Part shown: piece after piece, positions 1-8,236 of the stretch
Layout of the letters: each line of letters starts with the position of its first letter
Numbering within the stretch: the first letter of the stretch is position 1
Assembly: GCF_014905555.1 (NCBI RefSeq)
Contig: NZ_BNGS01000003.1
Span: 868,001-932,000 of the forward strand
Source: Streptomyces sp. Y2F8-2
GTDB taxonomy: Bacteria > Actinomycetota > Actinomycetes > Streptomycetales > Streptomycetaceae
Reading direction: 5' to 3'
Length of the DNA stretch: 64,000 bases
Notes under the pieces: model-generated
The model's database searches: none
Told to the model about the DNA's origin: nothing
Seen by the model: only the letters and a program-made list of their open reading frames with translations
Program-made: the position numbers and the translations under genes

Positions 1-1
1 C

Positions 2-439
2 GCCGGCGCCACCGGAGCATCCCTTTTTGGCGGTTCGCCGGGAGGTGGCGGGCAAGGCGGCAGCACCACCACCATGACCGGCGGCACCGGCGGTGCGCCC
101 GGCAGTCCCCATGCCCCTTGCACGGCCACCGCGGGTGGCCCGGGGAGCGGTTTCACCGGCGCCACGCCCGGCACCGGGGGCGCCGGCGGCAACAGCACCG
201 CGTGCTTTACTGCTGGGGCCGGGGGAGGCGGCGGCGGAGGATACTTCGCCGGCGGCGGTGGCGGCGGAGCCACCGACCTCCGAAACGGCGGTAGCTTCGC
301 TAATGGTGGTGGCGGTGGTGGGGGCAGCAGCTTCGCCACCCCGTCGGGCACCGGAACCAGCTTCAGCGCCTCGACGATCGGGACGGCGAACAGCAACGGC
401 CAGGTGATCATCTCCTACGCCCCCCTGCTCCCAGTCTGA
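2..439 (+). CDS. glycine-rich N-terminal part of a secreted repeat protein (5' partial, frameshifted at its 3' end)
   Basis: The frame is open from the first base, so the true start lies outside the window. The product is extremely rich in Gly, Ala, Ser and Thr, with runs of six to seven glycines, and ends in a QVIISYAP-like strand typical of the end of glycine-rich surface domains in actinobacteria. The stop at 437-439 comes just after a run of six C (420-425). Adding one C would continue the reading frame as APPAPSLTIG straight into the DUF11 repeats that follow. I read this as the first half of one gene with the next entry. Function is unknown; an exposed or secreted structural role is inferred. 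Confidence 0.55.
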   Translation, partial: AGATGASLFGGSPGGGGQGGSTTTMTGGTGGAPGSPHAPCTATAGGPGSGFTGATPGTGGAGGNSTACFTAGAGGGGGGGYFAGGGGGGATDLRNGGSFANGGGGGGGSSFATPSGTGTSFSASTIGTANSNGQVIISYAPLLPV

Positions 440-664
440 CCATCGGTAAGAGTCACAGTGGCAGCTTCGTGCGGGGGCAGTCCGGTTCCTACACCATCAC
501 GGTCGGCAACAACGGGACCGGCTCGACCGACGGCAGTACGGTCACTGTGACCGACACGCTTCCCGCAGGACTCACGGGTACAGCGTTGAGCGGTACGGGA
601 TGGTCCTGCACCCTGGCCACCCTCACCTGTACCCGTAGCGACGTCCTGGCTGCGGGGGCCAGTT
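436..664 (+). repeat. near-identical direct repeat inside the DUF11 gene (copy 1 of 2)
   Basis: The 229 bases here recur at 808-1036, an offset of exactly 372 bases or 124 codons, with only a handful of substitutions. Most of these are silent (for example TTC CTAC versus CTC CTAC contexts, and a Thr/Ala change before CTRSD). The third DUF11 unit (about 1171-1560) is clearly diverged. Such high identity implies recent duplication or ongoing gene conversion. Confidence 0.75.
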
Positions 665-1641
665 ACCCGCCGATCAGCCTTACGGTGAACGTGGGCTGCA
701 CCGCATCGGATCAAGTCACGAATGCGGCTTCCGTGACGGGCGGCGGGGACACCGACACCCACACCGCGACCGACCCCACGACCATCACCGGGGCCTGCTC
801 GCCCTCGCTGACCATCGGTAAGAGTCACAGTGGCAGCTTCGTGCGGGGGCAGTCCGGCTCCTACACCATCACGGTCGGCAACAACGGGACCGGCCCGACG
901 GACGGCAGTACGGTCACTGTGACCGACACGCTTCCCGCAGGACTCACGGGTACAGCGTTGAGCGGTACGGGATGGTCCTGCACCCTGGCCACCCTCGCCT
1001 GTACCCGTAGCGACGTCCTGGCTGCGGGGGCCAGCTACCCTCCCCTCACCCTCACCGTCGATGTCGCCTGCACTGCCCCTGACGGCGTCACCAACACGGC
1101 TACCGTCTCCGGCGGAGCCAGCGCCCCTGACACCGTCACCGACCCCACGAGCATCACCGGCGCCTGCCCGCCCTCACTGACCATCAGCAAGCACCACACC
1201 GGCCACTTCGAGAAGGGCAGGAAGGGCACCTACACCCTCACCGTCGCCAACAACGGCAGCGGCCCCACCAGCGGAACCGCCACCGTCACCGATACCCTTC
1301 CCCCGCAGCTCAGGGCGGTCTCGATCAGCGGCACCGGCTGGACCTGCACTCTCGCCACTCTCACCTGCACCCGCAGCGACGTCCTGGACCCGGGCAGCAG
1401 TTACCCGCCGATCACCATCACTGTGAAGGTCTCCTGCGCGACTCGTGAGAAGGTTGCGGACACCAAGCGCGGCGGCAGCATCCAGGTCATCAACACAGCC
1501 AGTGTCACCGGCGGCGGCAGTCCATCCGACACCGCCACCGACCCCACCACCATCAGATGCAACAAGCGCGACGGGCACCACAGTCCGAAGAGGCACGAAC
1601 GCCACAAGCTGCAAGAGCACACATCCCCCAGCCGCCGCTGA
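469..1641 (+). CDS. DUF11 (conserved repeat) domain protein, downstream half of split gene
   Basis: Three tandem copies of about 120 residues carry the DUF11 hallmarks: SLTI(G/S)K, Y(T)LTV-NNG, VTDTLP and GWxCT-xxxxCTRSDVL. They end with a basic Lys/Arg/His-rich tail of about 30 residues. DUF11 units are Ig-like folds found in large exported surface proteins. The first repeat begins at about 436, upstream of the only usable start codon (GTG 469), and there is no signal peptide or ribosome-binding site. This ORF is therefore most likely the second half of the glycine-rich gene, separated by a one-base deletion. No LPXTG motif or C-terminal membrane anchor is visible. Confidence 0.65.
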   Translation: MRGQSGSYTITVGNNGTGSTDGSTVTVTDTLPAGLTGTALSGTGWSCTLATLTCTRSDVLAAGASYPPISLTVNVGCTASDQVTNAASVTGGGDTDTHTATDPTTITGACSPSLTIGKSHSGSFVRGQSGSYTITVGNNGTGPTDGSTVTVTDTLPAGLTGTALSGTGWSCTLATLACTRSDVLAAGASYPPLTLTVDVACTAPDGVTNTATVSGGASAPDTVTDPTSITGACPPSLTISKHHTGHFEKGRKGTYTLTVANNGSGPTSGTATVTDTLPPQLRAVSISGTGWTCTLATLTCTRSDVLDPGSSYPPITITVKVSCATREKVADTKRGGSIQVINTASVTGGGSPSDTATDPTTIRCNKRDGHHSPKRHERHKLQEHTSPSRR

Positions 1642-1928
1642 CCAGCAGGCAACACCCCACGGCACGCTCGAGGGTCTCTACGGCGGCCGAAATAACGCCG
1701 CGCTCTTCAAGGTAGGTGCGCTGCCCCGGCAGGCCCCTGCGGGCGGGCCAGTCGGGATCGCGCGAGACGTCCCGGGCGAGATCGCCAATGGCGCTGTCTT
1801 GATCGACGTGGGTCTTCAATCACGCAGTGGAGCTCTTCGGCTTGGGCATGTCCGCATCCTTCCGCCGCCGCGTGGCGTCCACACGTGAGTGTGTCGGAGG
1901 TGTGTCGTGAACGCTGAGAGACAACGAG
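1642..1928. other. gene-free spacer
   Basis: This stretch lies between the DUF11 gene and the tRNA terminator. Short open frames exist on both strands but none has a ribosome-binding site, Streptomyces-like codon bias or recognisable motif. I see no feature here. Confidence 0.5.
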
Positions 1929-1965
1929 AGAGGGCGGGAGTCAGTCGGACTGACTCCCGCCCTCT
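1929..1965 (-). terminator. strong hairpin downstream of tRNA-Arg
   Basis: A perfect 17-bp inverted repeat (1929-1945 with 1949-1965) encloses a three-base loop. It sits about 50 bases past the 3' end of the minus-strand tRNA. It could also stop transcription arriving from the DUF11 gene. There is no long U tract, as is usual in Streptomyces. Confidence 0.7.
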
Positions 1966-2017
1966 TCTGTCGGCATCCGCCCTGGTCAGCGCTTGATTTC
2001 TGCTGATCCTGGGCGAG

Positions 2018-2089
2018 TGCCCCCGGCAGGATTCGAACCTGCGCACACGGCTCCGGAGGCCGTTGCTCTATCCCCTGAGCTACGGGGGC
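2018..2089 (-). tRNA. tRNA-Arg (anticodon CCG)
   Basis: Read on the minus strand, a 72-nt cloverleaf forms: acceptor GCCCCCG/CGGGGGC, a D-arm with GCTC/GAGC, an anticodon arm with loop CTCCGGA (anticodon CCG), a T-arm with GCAGG-TTCGAAT-CCTGC, and discriminator A. The CCA end is not encoded. It decodes CGG, a frequent Arg codon in this GC-rich genome. The accessory-looking DUF11 gene lies on its 3' side and conserved core genes on its 5' side, so this tRNA may mark the edge of a variable region. Confidence 0.95.
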
Positions 2090-2246
2090 GTGTCCCGCGC
2101 TGTTGCGCTGACGGGTAGAACCCTACCAGCTCCTTCCTGGTGGTCATGAACCGTTTCCCGGGGGCTCCGTCGTCGCGGCTCGCCCGGACGGGGCGGAAGT
2201 GGGGAAAACCCGGACGCGGCCCCCTGGGGCGACCTACTCTCGAGTT

Positions 2247-2750
2247 GTGCCAGGCGCGTCCGGCCGGGTGCTTGTTGTGGACGACAACAAGGTCATCCGG
2301 CAGCTGATCAGGGTCAACCTCGAGCTGGAGGGTCTCGAGGTCGTGACCGCCGCCGACGGTGCCGAGTGTCTGGACGTCGTGCATCAGGTGCGGCCCGATG
2401 TCGTCACCCTGGATGTCGTCATGCCTCGGCTCGACGGGTTGCGGACGGCAGCGCGGCTTCGTGCCGATCCGCGGACCCGGAAGCTGCCCCTTGCCATCAT
2501 CAGCGCCTGTTCGCAGTCGGAGGTCGAGAGCGGGCTCGATGTCGGCGTCGACGCCTTTCTCGCCAAGCCCTTCGAGCCGTCCGAACTCGTCCAGCTCGTG
2601 AAGGACTTGATCGAGCGCGGTCCTCAGGTCGGCCGGCACCACCACCAGCAGCAGAGCGGTCGCGACCTCCACGGCACGCCCGACTCCGGTGCCGCAGATC
2701 ACGTCGAACCCGCCGGGCACGCCCCCCATGCCGGGCAGCCGGGCGGTTGA
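2247..2750 (+). CDS. single-domain (CheY-like) response regulator
   Basis: A receiver domain fills residues 8-125. It has the acidic pair (VVDDN, residues 11-14), the phospho-acceptor Asp56 in TLDVVMPRLDG, a conserved Ser in IISA, and Lys in LAKPFEP. There is no DNA-binding or enzymatic output domain; the last 40 residues are His/Gln/Gly-rich and probably disordered. GTG 2247 is chosen because the receiver fold begins at once and a TACTCT hexamer ends six bases upstream, which suggests a leaderless mRNA. No partner kinase is adjacent. It precedes the ArgS-like gene and matches the remembered position of SCO5351. The output is unknown. Confidence 0.8.
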   Translation: MPGASGRVLVVDDNKVIRQLIRVNLELEGLEVVTAADGAECLDVVHQVRPDVVTLDVVMPRLDGLRTAARLRADPRTRKLPLAIISACSQSEVESGLDVGVDAFLAKPFEPSELVQLVKDLIERGPQVGRHHHQQQSGRDLHGTPDSGAADHVEPAGHAPHAGQPGG

Positions 2751-3218
2751 GGCAACCCCTCCCCGCACGCCGCCACCCCCGGCAACCGCAAGCCACCAGG
2801 CATGCCCCGCCGGGCGACCGCAAGCCACCAGCCATGCCCCGCCGCGCGCGCGACCGGGCCGCCCCGCAGTCCGCCGGGCGACCAGGCCGCCCCGCAGCCC
2901 CGACCGGCAACCGAGCCGCCCCCACCCAGGCCCGCCGGGCGACCGCAAGCCACCAGCCATGCCCCGCCGCGCGACCGGACCACCCCCCAGCCCACCGGGC
3001 GACCCGACCGCCCCGCAAGCCCGCCCGGCAACCAGGCCGCCCCCAGCCCCGCCCCGCAACCGAACCGCCCAAGTCCAGCCCCTCCCGGCAACCGGCCCGC
3101 CCCCAGCCCGCAACCGAACCACCCAAGCCCGCCCCCGCCCCACCACCCCCGTCCACATCCCGGACCCCAGCCGAAACAACTCGCCTACCCACCCCCCTCC
3201 TCCCCTACCCTTGTCCCC
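2751..3218. repeat. C-rich imperfect repeat spacer
   Basis: The plus strand is overwhelmingly C/G with almost no T. It contains at least three copies of a unit built on CAAGCCACCAGCCATGCCCC (about 2789, 2820 and 2946), plus many GCCGGGCGACC and GGCAACCG blocks. Open frames run through it in several frames, but their products are Pro/Arg low complexity without start signals, so I treat it as non-coding. The minus strand is G-rich enough to form G-quadruplex-like structures. Confidence 0.55.
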
Positions 3219-4208
3219 GTGACCCCCGTCGAGCTGTCCCGCACCGTGCTGCACGCGGTGCGTCGTGCCATTGACGTGGGCGAACTCAGCGTGCCGCTGC
3301 CCGCACGTGCCGTGGTCACTCCGCCGGGGCCCGGTGGCCGTGGGGACTACGCCACCAACATCGCCCTTCAGCTGGCCCGTCCCGCGGGGCGTCCGGCTCT
3401 TCAGGTCGCCGAGATCCTCCGGCCCCATCTCCGTGACACCGCCGGTGTCGCCGACGTCGAGATCACCGGGCCCGGGTTCCTCAACATCCACCTCGACCAG
3501 GGCACCGCCACCGCCGCCCTCGTCCGCCAGATCCTGGACGACCACAGCGACACCTACGGCCACACCACCACCCTCGACGGCGCCGTCATCCCCCTCCGCA
3601 TCCCCTACGACATCCGCGCCGAAATCGTGGCCGACACCCTCGTGCGGATCATCGCCACCCAGGGCGGACGCGCCGAGATCGATCATGCGCGTCCTGGTGA
3701 ACCCGTCGATCTCCGCCCCGTCCCCGCGCCCGAGGACCCCACCCCGCTCGGCCCCGACGCCGCCCGCTGGGCCCTCCTCCACCCCGCCGCCCACGACCGG
3801 CCCCGGATCACGGCCGACCATCTCCTCCAGCGCGAGAGCAACCCGCTGTTCCGCGTTCGCTACGCCCACTCCCGCGCCCGCGCCCTGGCCCGCAACGCCG
3901 CGAGACTCGGATTCGAGGCCGCCCCCGGCGACGTATCCGACGCGACCGCCGCCGCCCTCACCCGCTCCCTGGCCGAGTACCCCACCGCCCTCGCCCAGGC
4001 GGCAGCCCACCGTGCGCCCGATCGGCTCGCCCGGCACCTCGTCGCCGTCGCCGACGGACTGCTCGCCTTTCAGCACACCGTTCTCCCGCTCGGCGAGGAG
4101 AAACCCTCGGCCGCCCACCGCGCCCGGCTCGCTCTCGCCGAAGCCGCCGGGGCGGTGCTGGCCGGCGGCCTGTCCCTGCTCGGTATCAGTGCACCCGATT
4201 ACCTGTGA
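3219..4208 (+). CDS. ArgS-like protein lacking the catalytic core (DALR anticodon-binding domain protein)
   Basis: The 329-residue product resembles arginyl-tRNA synthetase at its two ends only. The N-terminal part (about 1-110) has the TPPGPGGRGDYATNIALQLA and ITGPGFLNIHL signatures of the ArgRS additional domain. The C-terminal part (about 190-329) has the DALR-type helices (RYAHSRARALARNA, HLVAVADGLLAFQH) and the terminal SLLGISAPDYL. The Rossmann domain with HIGH and KMSKS is missing; a short RIPYDIRAEIVADTL segment bridges the gap. It therefore cannot charge tRNA. GTG 3219 is chosen because upstream sequence is repetitive spacer. It lies 16 bases before lysA, probably in the same operon, as in other streptomycetes. 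Confidence 0.75.
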   Translation: MTPVELSRTVLHAVRRAIDVGELSVPLPARAVVTPPGPGGRGDYATNIALQLARPAGRPALQVAEILRPHLRDTAGVADVEITGPGFLNIHLDQGTATAALVRQILDDHSDTYGHTTTLDGAVIPLRIPYDIRAEIVADTLVRIIATQGGRAEIDHARPGEPVDLRPVPAPEDPTPLGPDAARWALLHPAAHDRPRITADHLLQRESNPLFRVRYAHSRARALARNAARLGFEAAPGDVSDATAAALTRSLAEYPTALAQAAAHRAPDRLARHLVAVADGLLAFQHTVLPLGEEKPSAAHRARLALAEAAGAVLAGGLSLLGISAPDYL

Positions 4209-4224
4209 GAGAGCCTGACCAGTC

Positions 4225-5616
4225 ATGAGCCGTTCCGCGCACCCCGCCGGGCCCCGCCACGCCGACGTCCTGCCCGAGGGGCACTACTCCGCCCCGCCCG
4301 CCGACCTCAACGCCCTCGACCCCAAGGTGTGGGCGCAGACCGTCACGCGTGACGCGCATGGTGTCGTCACCGTCGGCGGTATCGACGTCAAGACGCTCGC
4401 CGAGCGGTTCGGCACCCCGGCCTACTTCATCGACGAGGCCGACTTCCGGACCCGCGCCCGCGCGTGGCGTACCGCCTTCGGGCCGGACGCCGACGTGTTC
4501 TACGCCGGGAAGGCGTTCCTGTCCCGCGCCGTCGTGCGTTGGCTGTACGAGGAAGGGCTCAACCTCGACGTCTGCTCCGGTGGTGAGCTCTCCACCGCTC
4601 TCGCCGGCGGTATGCCCGCCGACCGCATCGCCTTCCACGGCAACAACAAGTCCGTCGAGGAGATCACCAAGGCCGTCGAAGCCGGTGTCGGGCGCATCGT
4701 CCTCGACTCCTTCCAGGAGATCGTGCGGGTCGCGCACATCGCCTCGTCCCTGGGCAAGCGGCAGCGCGTCCAGATTCGCGTGACCGTCGGCGTCGAGGCG
4801 CACACCCACGAGTTCATCGCCACCGCCCACGAGGACCAGAAGTTCGGCATCCCGCTCGCCGACGGTCAGGCCGCCGAAGCCGTACGCCGTGCCCTCCAGC
4901 TCGACGGGCTCGAACTCATCGGGATCCACTCCCACATCGGGTCGCAGATCTTCGACATGTCCGGGTTCGAGGTCGCCGCCCACCGGGTTGTGGGTCTGCT
5001 CAGGGAGATTCGCGACGAGCACGGCGTCGAGCTGCCCGAGATCGACCTCGGCGGCGGCCTCGGTATCGCCTACACCAGCGACGACGACCCCCGTGAGCCC
5101 CACGAGATCGCCAAGGCCCTCACCGAGATCGTTTCGCGCGAGTGTGAGGGCGCCCGTCTGCGCACGCCCCGTATCTCGGTCGAGCCGGGCCGTGCCATCG
5201 TCGGGCCGACCGCCTTCACCCTCTACGAGGTCGGCACCATCAAGCCGCTCCAGGGGCTGCGTACGTACGTCTCCGTCGACGGCGGCATGTCGGACAACAT
5301 CCGCACCGCGCTCTACGACGCCGAGTACAGCGTCTGTCTCGCCTCGCGCACCTCGGACGCGGAGCCGATGCTGGTCCGCATCGTCGGCAAGCACTGCGAG
5401 AGCGGGGACATCGTGGTGCGGGACGCCTTCCTGCCCGCCGATCTCGCGCCCGGTGACCTCATCGCCGTACCGGCCACCGGCGCCTACTGCCGGTCCATGG
5501 CCAGCAACTACAACCACGCGCTCCGCCCGCCCGTCGTCGCCGTGGCCGACGGGGACGCCCGGGTCATCGTCCGCCGCGAGACCGAGGACGACCTCCTGCG
5601 CCTCGACGTCGGGTGA
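4225..5616 (+). CDS. lysA: diaminopimelate decarboxylase
   Basis: This PLP enzyme decarboxylates meso-diaminopimelate to L-lysine, the last step of lysine synthesis. The 463 residues form a fold-type III barrel with the Schiff-base lysine at Lys96 (FYAGKAF). HSHIGSQ lies near residue 235, the phosphate-binding GGGLG follows, then EPGRAIVG, and Cys391 in the CESGD motif completes the active site across the dimer. It starts 16 bases after the ArgS-like gene and precedes the threonine genes, so aspartate-family amino-acid genes are grouped here. Confidence 0.96.
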   Translation: MSRSAHPAGPRHADVLPEGHYSAPPADLNALDPKVWAQTVTRDAHGVVTVGGIDVKTLAERFGTPAYFIDEADFRTRARAWRTAFGPDADVFYAGKAFLSRAVVRWLYEEGLNLDVCSGGELSTALAGGMPADRIAFHGNNKSVEEITKAVEAGVGRIVLDSFQEIVRVAHIASSLGKRQRVQIRVTVGVEAHTHEFIATAHEDQKFGIPLADGQAAEAVRRALQLDGLELIGIHSHIGSQIFDMSGFEVAAHRVVGLLREIRDEHGVELPEIDLGGGLGIAYTSDDDPREPHEIAKALTEIVSRECEGARLRTPRISVEPGRAIVGPTAFTLYEVGTIKPLQGLRTYVSVDGGMSDNIRTALYDAEYSVCLASRTSDAEPMLVRIVGKHCESGDIVVRDAFLPADLAPGDLIAVPATGAYCRSMASNYNHALRPPVVAVADGDARVIVRRETEDDLLRLDVG

Positions 5617-5644
5617 GGCGCACCGCCCAACGAGCCCACGGACA

Positions 5645-5672
5645 CGGCGGAAGATCTTCCGGTCTTCCGCCG
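5645..5672 (+). terminator. hairpin after lysA
   Basis: A 10-bp inverted repeat (5645-5654 with 5663-5672) with an eight-base loop lies 28 bases after the lysA stop. It separates the lysA operon from the homoserine dehydrogenase transcription unit. Confidence 0.55.
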
Positions 5673-5701
5673 CTGACAAAATGAAATGAACGTCTCACGA
5701 T
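5673..5701 (+). promoter_or_regulatory. candidate promoter for homoserine dehydrogenase
   Basis: CTGACA (5673-5678) and CACGAT (5696-5701) are separated by 17 bases in the only AT-richer stretch of this spacer, about 75 bases before the chosen start. The match to the Streptomyces vegetative consensus is fair, not strong. Confidence 0.4.
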
Positions 5702-5777
5702 CCGGACCAAGGGCAGAAACTCCCGTCCGGTGAGTGAGACTGGTCAAACCGTAGACCGCATGAGGAAACGAGGTCGG

Positions 5778-7070
5778 ATGATGCGTACGCGTCCGCTGAA
5801 GGTGGCGCTGCTGGGCTGTGGGGTTGTCGGCTCAGAGGTGGCGCGCATCATGACGACGCACGCCGACGACCTCGCCGCCCGGATCGGCGCGCCCGTGGAG
5901 CTCGCGGGCGTGGCCGTGCGGCGGCCCTCCAAGGTCCGGGAGGGCATCGACCCCGACCTCGTCACCACCGATGCCACCGCCCTCGTCAAACGGGGGGACC
6001 TCGACGTCGTCGTCGAGGTGATCGGCGGCATCGAGCCGGCCCGGACCCTCATCACCACCGCCTTCGAGCACGGTGCCTCGGTCGTCTCCGCCAACAAGGC
6101 CCTCCTCGCCCAGGACGGGGCCGCCCTCCACGCGGCGGCCGAGGAGCACGGCAAGGACCTGTACTACGAGGCCGCCGTCGCCGGTGCCATCCCGCTGATC
6201 CGGCCGCTGCGCGAGTCCCTGGCCGGCGACAAGGTCAACCGGGTGCTGGGCATCGTCAACGGGACGACCAACTTCATCCTCGACAAGATGGACTCGACCG
6301 GCGCCGGGTACCAGGAGGCCCTCGACGAGGCCACCGCCCTGGGGTACGCGGAAGCCGACCCCACCGCCGACGTCGAGGGGTTCGACGCGGCCGCCAAGGC
6401 CGCCATCCTCGCCGGGATCGCCTTCCACACGCGCGTGCGCCTCGACGACGTCTACCGCGAGGGCATGACCGAGGTCACCGCGGCCGACTTCGCCTCCGCG
6501 AAGCAGATGGGCTGCACCATCAAGCTGCTCGCCATCTGCGAGCGGGCCGCCGACGGGGGCTCGGTCACCGCGCGCGTGCACCCCGCCATGATTCCCCTGA
6601 CCCACCCGCTCGCCTCCGTGCGCGGCGCGTACAACGCCGTCTTCGTGGAGTCCGACGCCGCCGGTCAGCTCATGTTCTACGGTCCGGGCGCCGGCGGTGC
6701 GCCGACCGCCTCCGCCGTTCTCGGTGATCTCGTCGCCGTGTGCCGCAACCGGCTCAGCGGCGCCACCGGGCCCGGAGAGTCCGCGTACGCCGCCCTGCCC
6801 GTGTCGCCCATGGGCGACGTCGTCACCCGGTACCACATCAGCCTCGACGTCGCCGACAAACCGGGCGTTCTCGCCCAGGTCGCCACCGTCTTCGCCGAGC
6901 ACGACGTCTCGATCGATACGGTTCGTCAGCAGGGGAAGGACGGCGAGGCGTCCCTCGTCGTCGTCACCCACCGAGCGTCCGACGCCTCGCTCAGCGGGAC
7001 CGTCGAGGCGCTGCGCAAGCTCGACACCGTGCGGGGTGTCGCCAGCATCATGCGGGTTGAAGGAGAGTAA
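5778..7070 (+). CDS. hom: homoserine dehydrogenase
   Basis: The enzyme reduces aspartate semialdehyde to homoserine with NAD(P)H, feeding threonine and methionine. Residues 1-130 are the Rossmann domain (LLGCGVVGSE near the N-terminus). The middle catalytic domain contains GIVNGTTNFIL and the AEADPTADVEG segment. A C-terminal ACT domain (about 350-430, RYHISLDVADKPGVLAQVA) is the usual threonine-feedback site. ATG 5778 is preferred over in-frame GTG 5730 and ATG 5760 because AGGTCGG lies just upstream and the mature domain begins immediately. thrC follows after six bases. The gene is called thrA in S. coelicolor. Confidence 0.95.
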   Translation: MMRTRPLKVALLGCGVVGSEVARIMTTHADDLAARIGAPVELAGVAVRRPSKVREGIDPDLVTTDATALVKRGDLDVVVEVIGGIEPARTLITTAFEHGASVVSANKALLAQDGAALHAAAEEHGKDLYYEAAVAGAIPLIRPLRESLAGDKVNRVLGIVNGTTNFILDKMDSTGAGYQEALDEATALGYAEADPTADVEGFDAAAKAAILAGIAFHTRVRLDDVYREGMTEVTAADFASAKQMGCTIKLLAICERAADGGSVTARVHPAMIPLTHPLASVRGAYNAVFVESDAAGQLMFYGPGAGGAPTASAVLGDLVAVCRNRLSGATGPGESAYAALPVSPMGDVVTRYHISLDVADKPGVLAQVATVFAEHDVSIDTVRQQGKDGEASLVVVTHRASDASLSGTVEALRKLDTVRGVASIMRVEGE

Positions 7071-7076
7071 CCAGCA

Positions 7077-8135
7077 ATGACCCACCAGTGGCGCGGAATC
7101 ATCGAGGAGTACCGGGACCGGCTGCCGGTGTCCGACAGCACGCCGGTCGTCACCCTCCGCGAGGGCGGTACGCCGCTCGTGCCCGCGCAGGTGCTCTCCG
7201 AGCGCACCGGGTGTGATGTCCATCTCAAGGTGGAGGGCGCCAACCCCACCGGGTCCTTCAAGGACCGCGGTATGACGATGGCCATCTCCAAGGCCAAGGA
7301 GGAGGGGGCGAAGGCCGTCATCTGCGCCTCCACCGGCAACACGTCCGCCTCTGCCGCCGCCTACGCCGTGCGCGCCGGCATGGTCTCCGCCGTGCTCGTG
7401 CCGCAGGGCAAGATCGCGCTCGGCAAGATGGGCCAGGCCCTGGTGCACGGGGCGAAGATCCTCCAGGTCGACGGCAACTTCGACGACTGCCTCACCCTCG
7501 CCCGGGCGCTCAGCGACAACTACCCCGTGGCGCTGGTCAATTCGGTCAACCCGGTGCGTATCGAGGGTCAGAAGACGGCGTCCTTCGAGATCGTGGACAT
7601 GCTCGGCGACGCCCCGGACATCCACGTCCTGCCGGTCGGCAACGCGGGCAACATCACGGCCTACTGGAAGGGCTACAAGGAGTACGCCGCCGACGGCGTC
7701 GCCAAGCGCACCCCGCGCATGTGGGGCTTCCAGGCGTCCGGCTCCGCCCCGATCGTGCGCGGCGAGGTCGTCAAGGACCCCTCGACCATCGCCACCGCCA
7801 TCCGCATCGGCAACCCGGCGTCCTGGAAGTACGCCCTCGAGGCGCGGGACGAATCGGGCGGGCTCATCGATGAGGTGACGGACCGTGAAATCCTGCGCGC
7901 CTACCGGTTGTTGGCCGCGCAGGAGGGTGTCTTCGTGGAGCCCGCGTCCGCCGCGTCCGTCGCCGGGCTGCTGAAGGCGGCCGAGCAGGGCAAGGTCGAC
8001 CCCGGGCAGCGGATCGTGTGCACCGTCACCGGCAACGGCCTCAAGGACCCCGACTGGGCCGTCGCTGGCGCCCCGCAGCCGGTCACCGTCCCGGTCGACG
8101 CGGCGACCGCCGCCGAGCGGCTCGGCCTCGCGTAA
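7077..8135 (+). CDS. thrC: threonine synthase
   Basis: A PLP enzyme converting O-phosphohomoserine to threonine. The 352-residue fold-type II protein has the PLP lysine at Lys62 (GSFKDRGM), the [14 protein letters not shown] loop, the phosphate-binding GNAGN stretch, and a late [10 protein letters not shown]. It is the compact actinobacterial type. It starts six bases after hom and is surely co-transcribed with it; thrB follows after a 256-base spacer holding a large hairpin. Confidence 0.96.
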   Translation: MTHQWRGIIEEYRDRLPVSDSTPVVTLREGGTPLVPAQVLSERTGCDVHLKVEGANPTGSFKDRGMTMAISKAKEEGAKAVICASTGNTSASAAAYAVRAGMVSAVLVPQGKIALGKMGQALVHGAKILQVDGNFDDCLTLARALSDNYPVALVNSVNPVRIEGQKTASFEIVDMLGDAPDIHVLPVGNAGNITAYWKGYKEYAADGVAKRTPRMWGFQASGSAPIVRGEVVKDPSTIATAIRIGNPASWKYALEARDESGGLIDEVTDREILRAYRLLAAQEGVFVEPASAASVAGLLKAAEQGKVDPGQRIVCTVTGNGLKDPDWAVAGAPQPVTVPVDAATAAERLGLA

Positions 8136-8160
8136 CCGGGCCCTTCCCGGGGGATAACCC

Positions 8161-8205
8161 TTACGAGCGCCGACAGAGGGGGCACAGGGGCAGCACGACA
8201 CGCAT
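8161..8205 (-). CDS. possible 14-residue micro-ORF with a perfect Shine-Dalgarno
   Basis: The minus strand reads ATG-...-TAA for MRVVLPLCPLCRRS. It is preceded at six bases by AGGAGG, a complete Shine-Dalgarno sequence that is less common in front of random ORFs. Short Cys- or Arg-containing leader peptides with strong ribosome-binding sites are known as attenuators in actinobacteria. No minus-strand gene lies downstream (thrC is opposite), so an attenuator role has no obvious target. It could instead produce an antisense RNA to thrC. Confidence 0.3.
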   Translation of the reverse strand: MRVVLPLCPLCRRS

Positions 8206-8236
8206 CGTGCGCCTCCTGTGCGCCCTATGTCGCCGC
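8167..8236. promoter_or_regulatory. long imperfect hairpin in the thrC-thrB spacer
   Basis: About 31 base pairs with a few mismatches form between 8167-8198 and 8205-8236, around a six-base loop at 8199-8204. There is no U tract, so it is not a standard terminator. Because the arms mirror each other, both strands encode similar short cysteine-containing peptides. The stem could act as an attenuator or mRNA stabiliser in the thr operon, or belong to a minus-strand leader-peptide unit (see next entry). Confidence 0.6.

Noticed and set aside
1445..1888. Possible gene overlapping the end of the DUF11 ORF
   Set aside because: No ribosome-binding site, no motif, and codon pattern changes abruptly at the DUF11 stop codon.
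2780..2980. Possible CRISPR-like array in the repeat units near 2.8-2.97 kb
   Set aside because: Units are imperfect, spacers are themselves repetitive and of irregular length, and no cas genes are present.
2802..3218. N-terminal extension of the ArgS-like protein through the C-rich repeat
   Set aside because: The sequence is Pro/Arg low complexity without homology or start signals; GTG 3219 begins the conserved ArgRS-like domain.
1986..4226. A 746-residue open frame on the minus strand covering the tRNA, response regulator, repeat and ArgS-like gene
   Set aside because: It runs through a tRNA and is antisense to genes with clear motifs; its Gly/Arg/Val composition is the usual shadow of high-GC coding strands.
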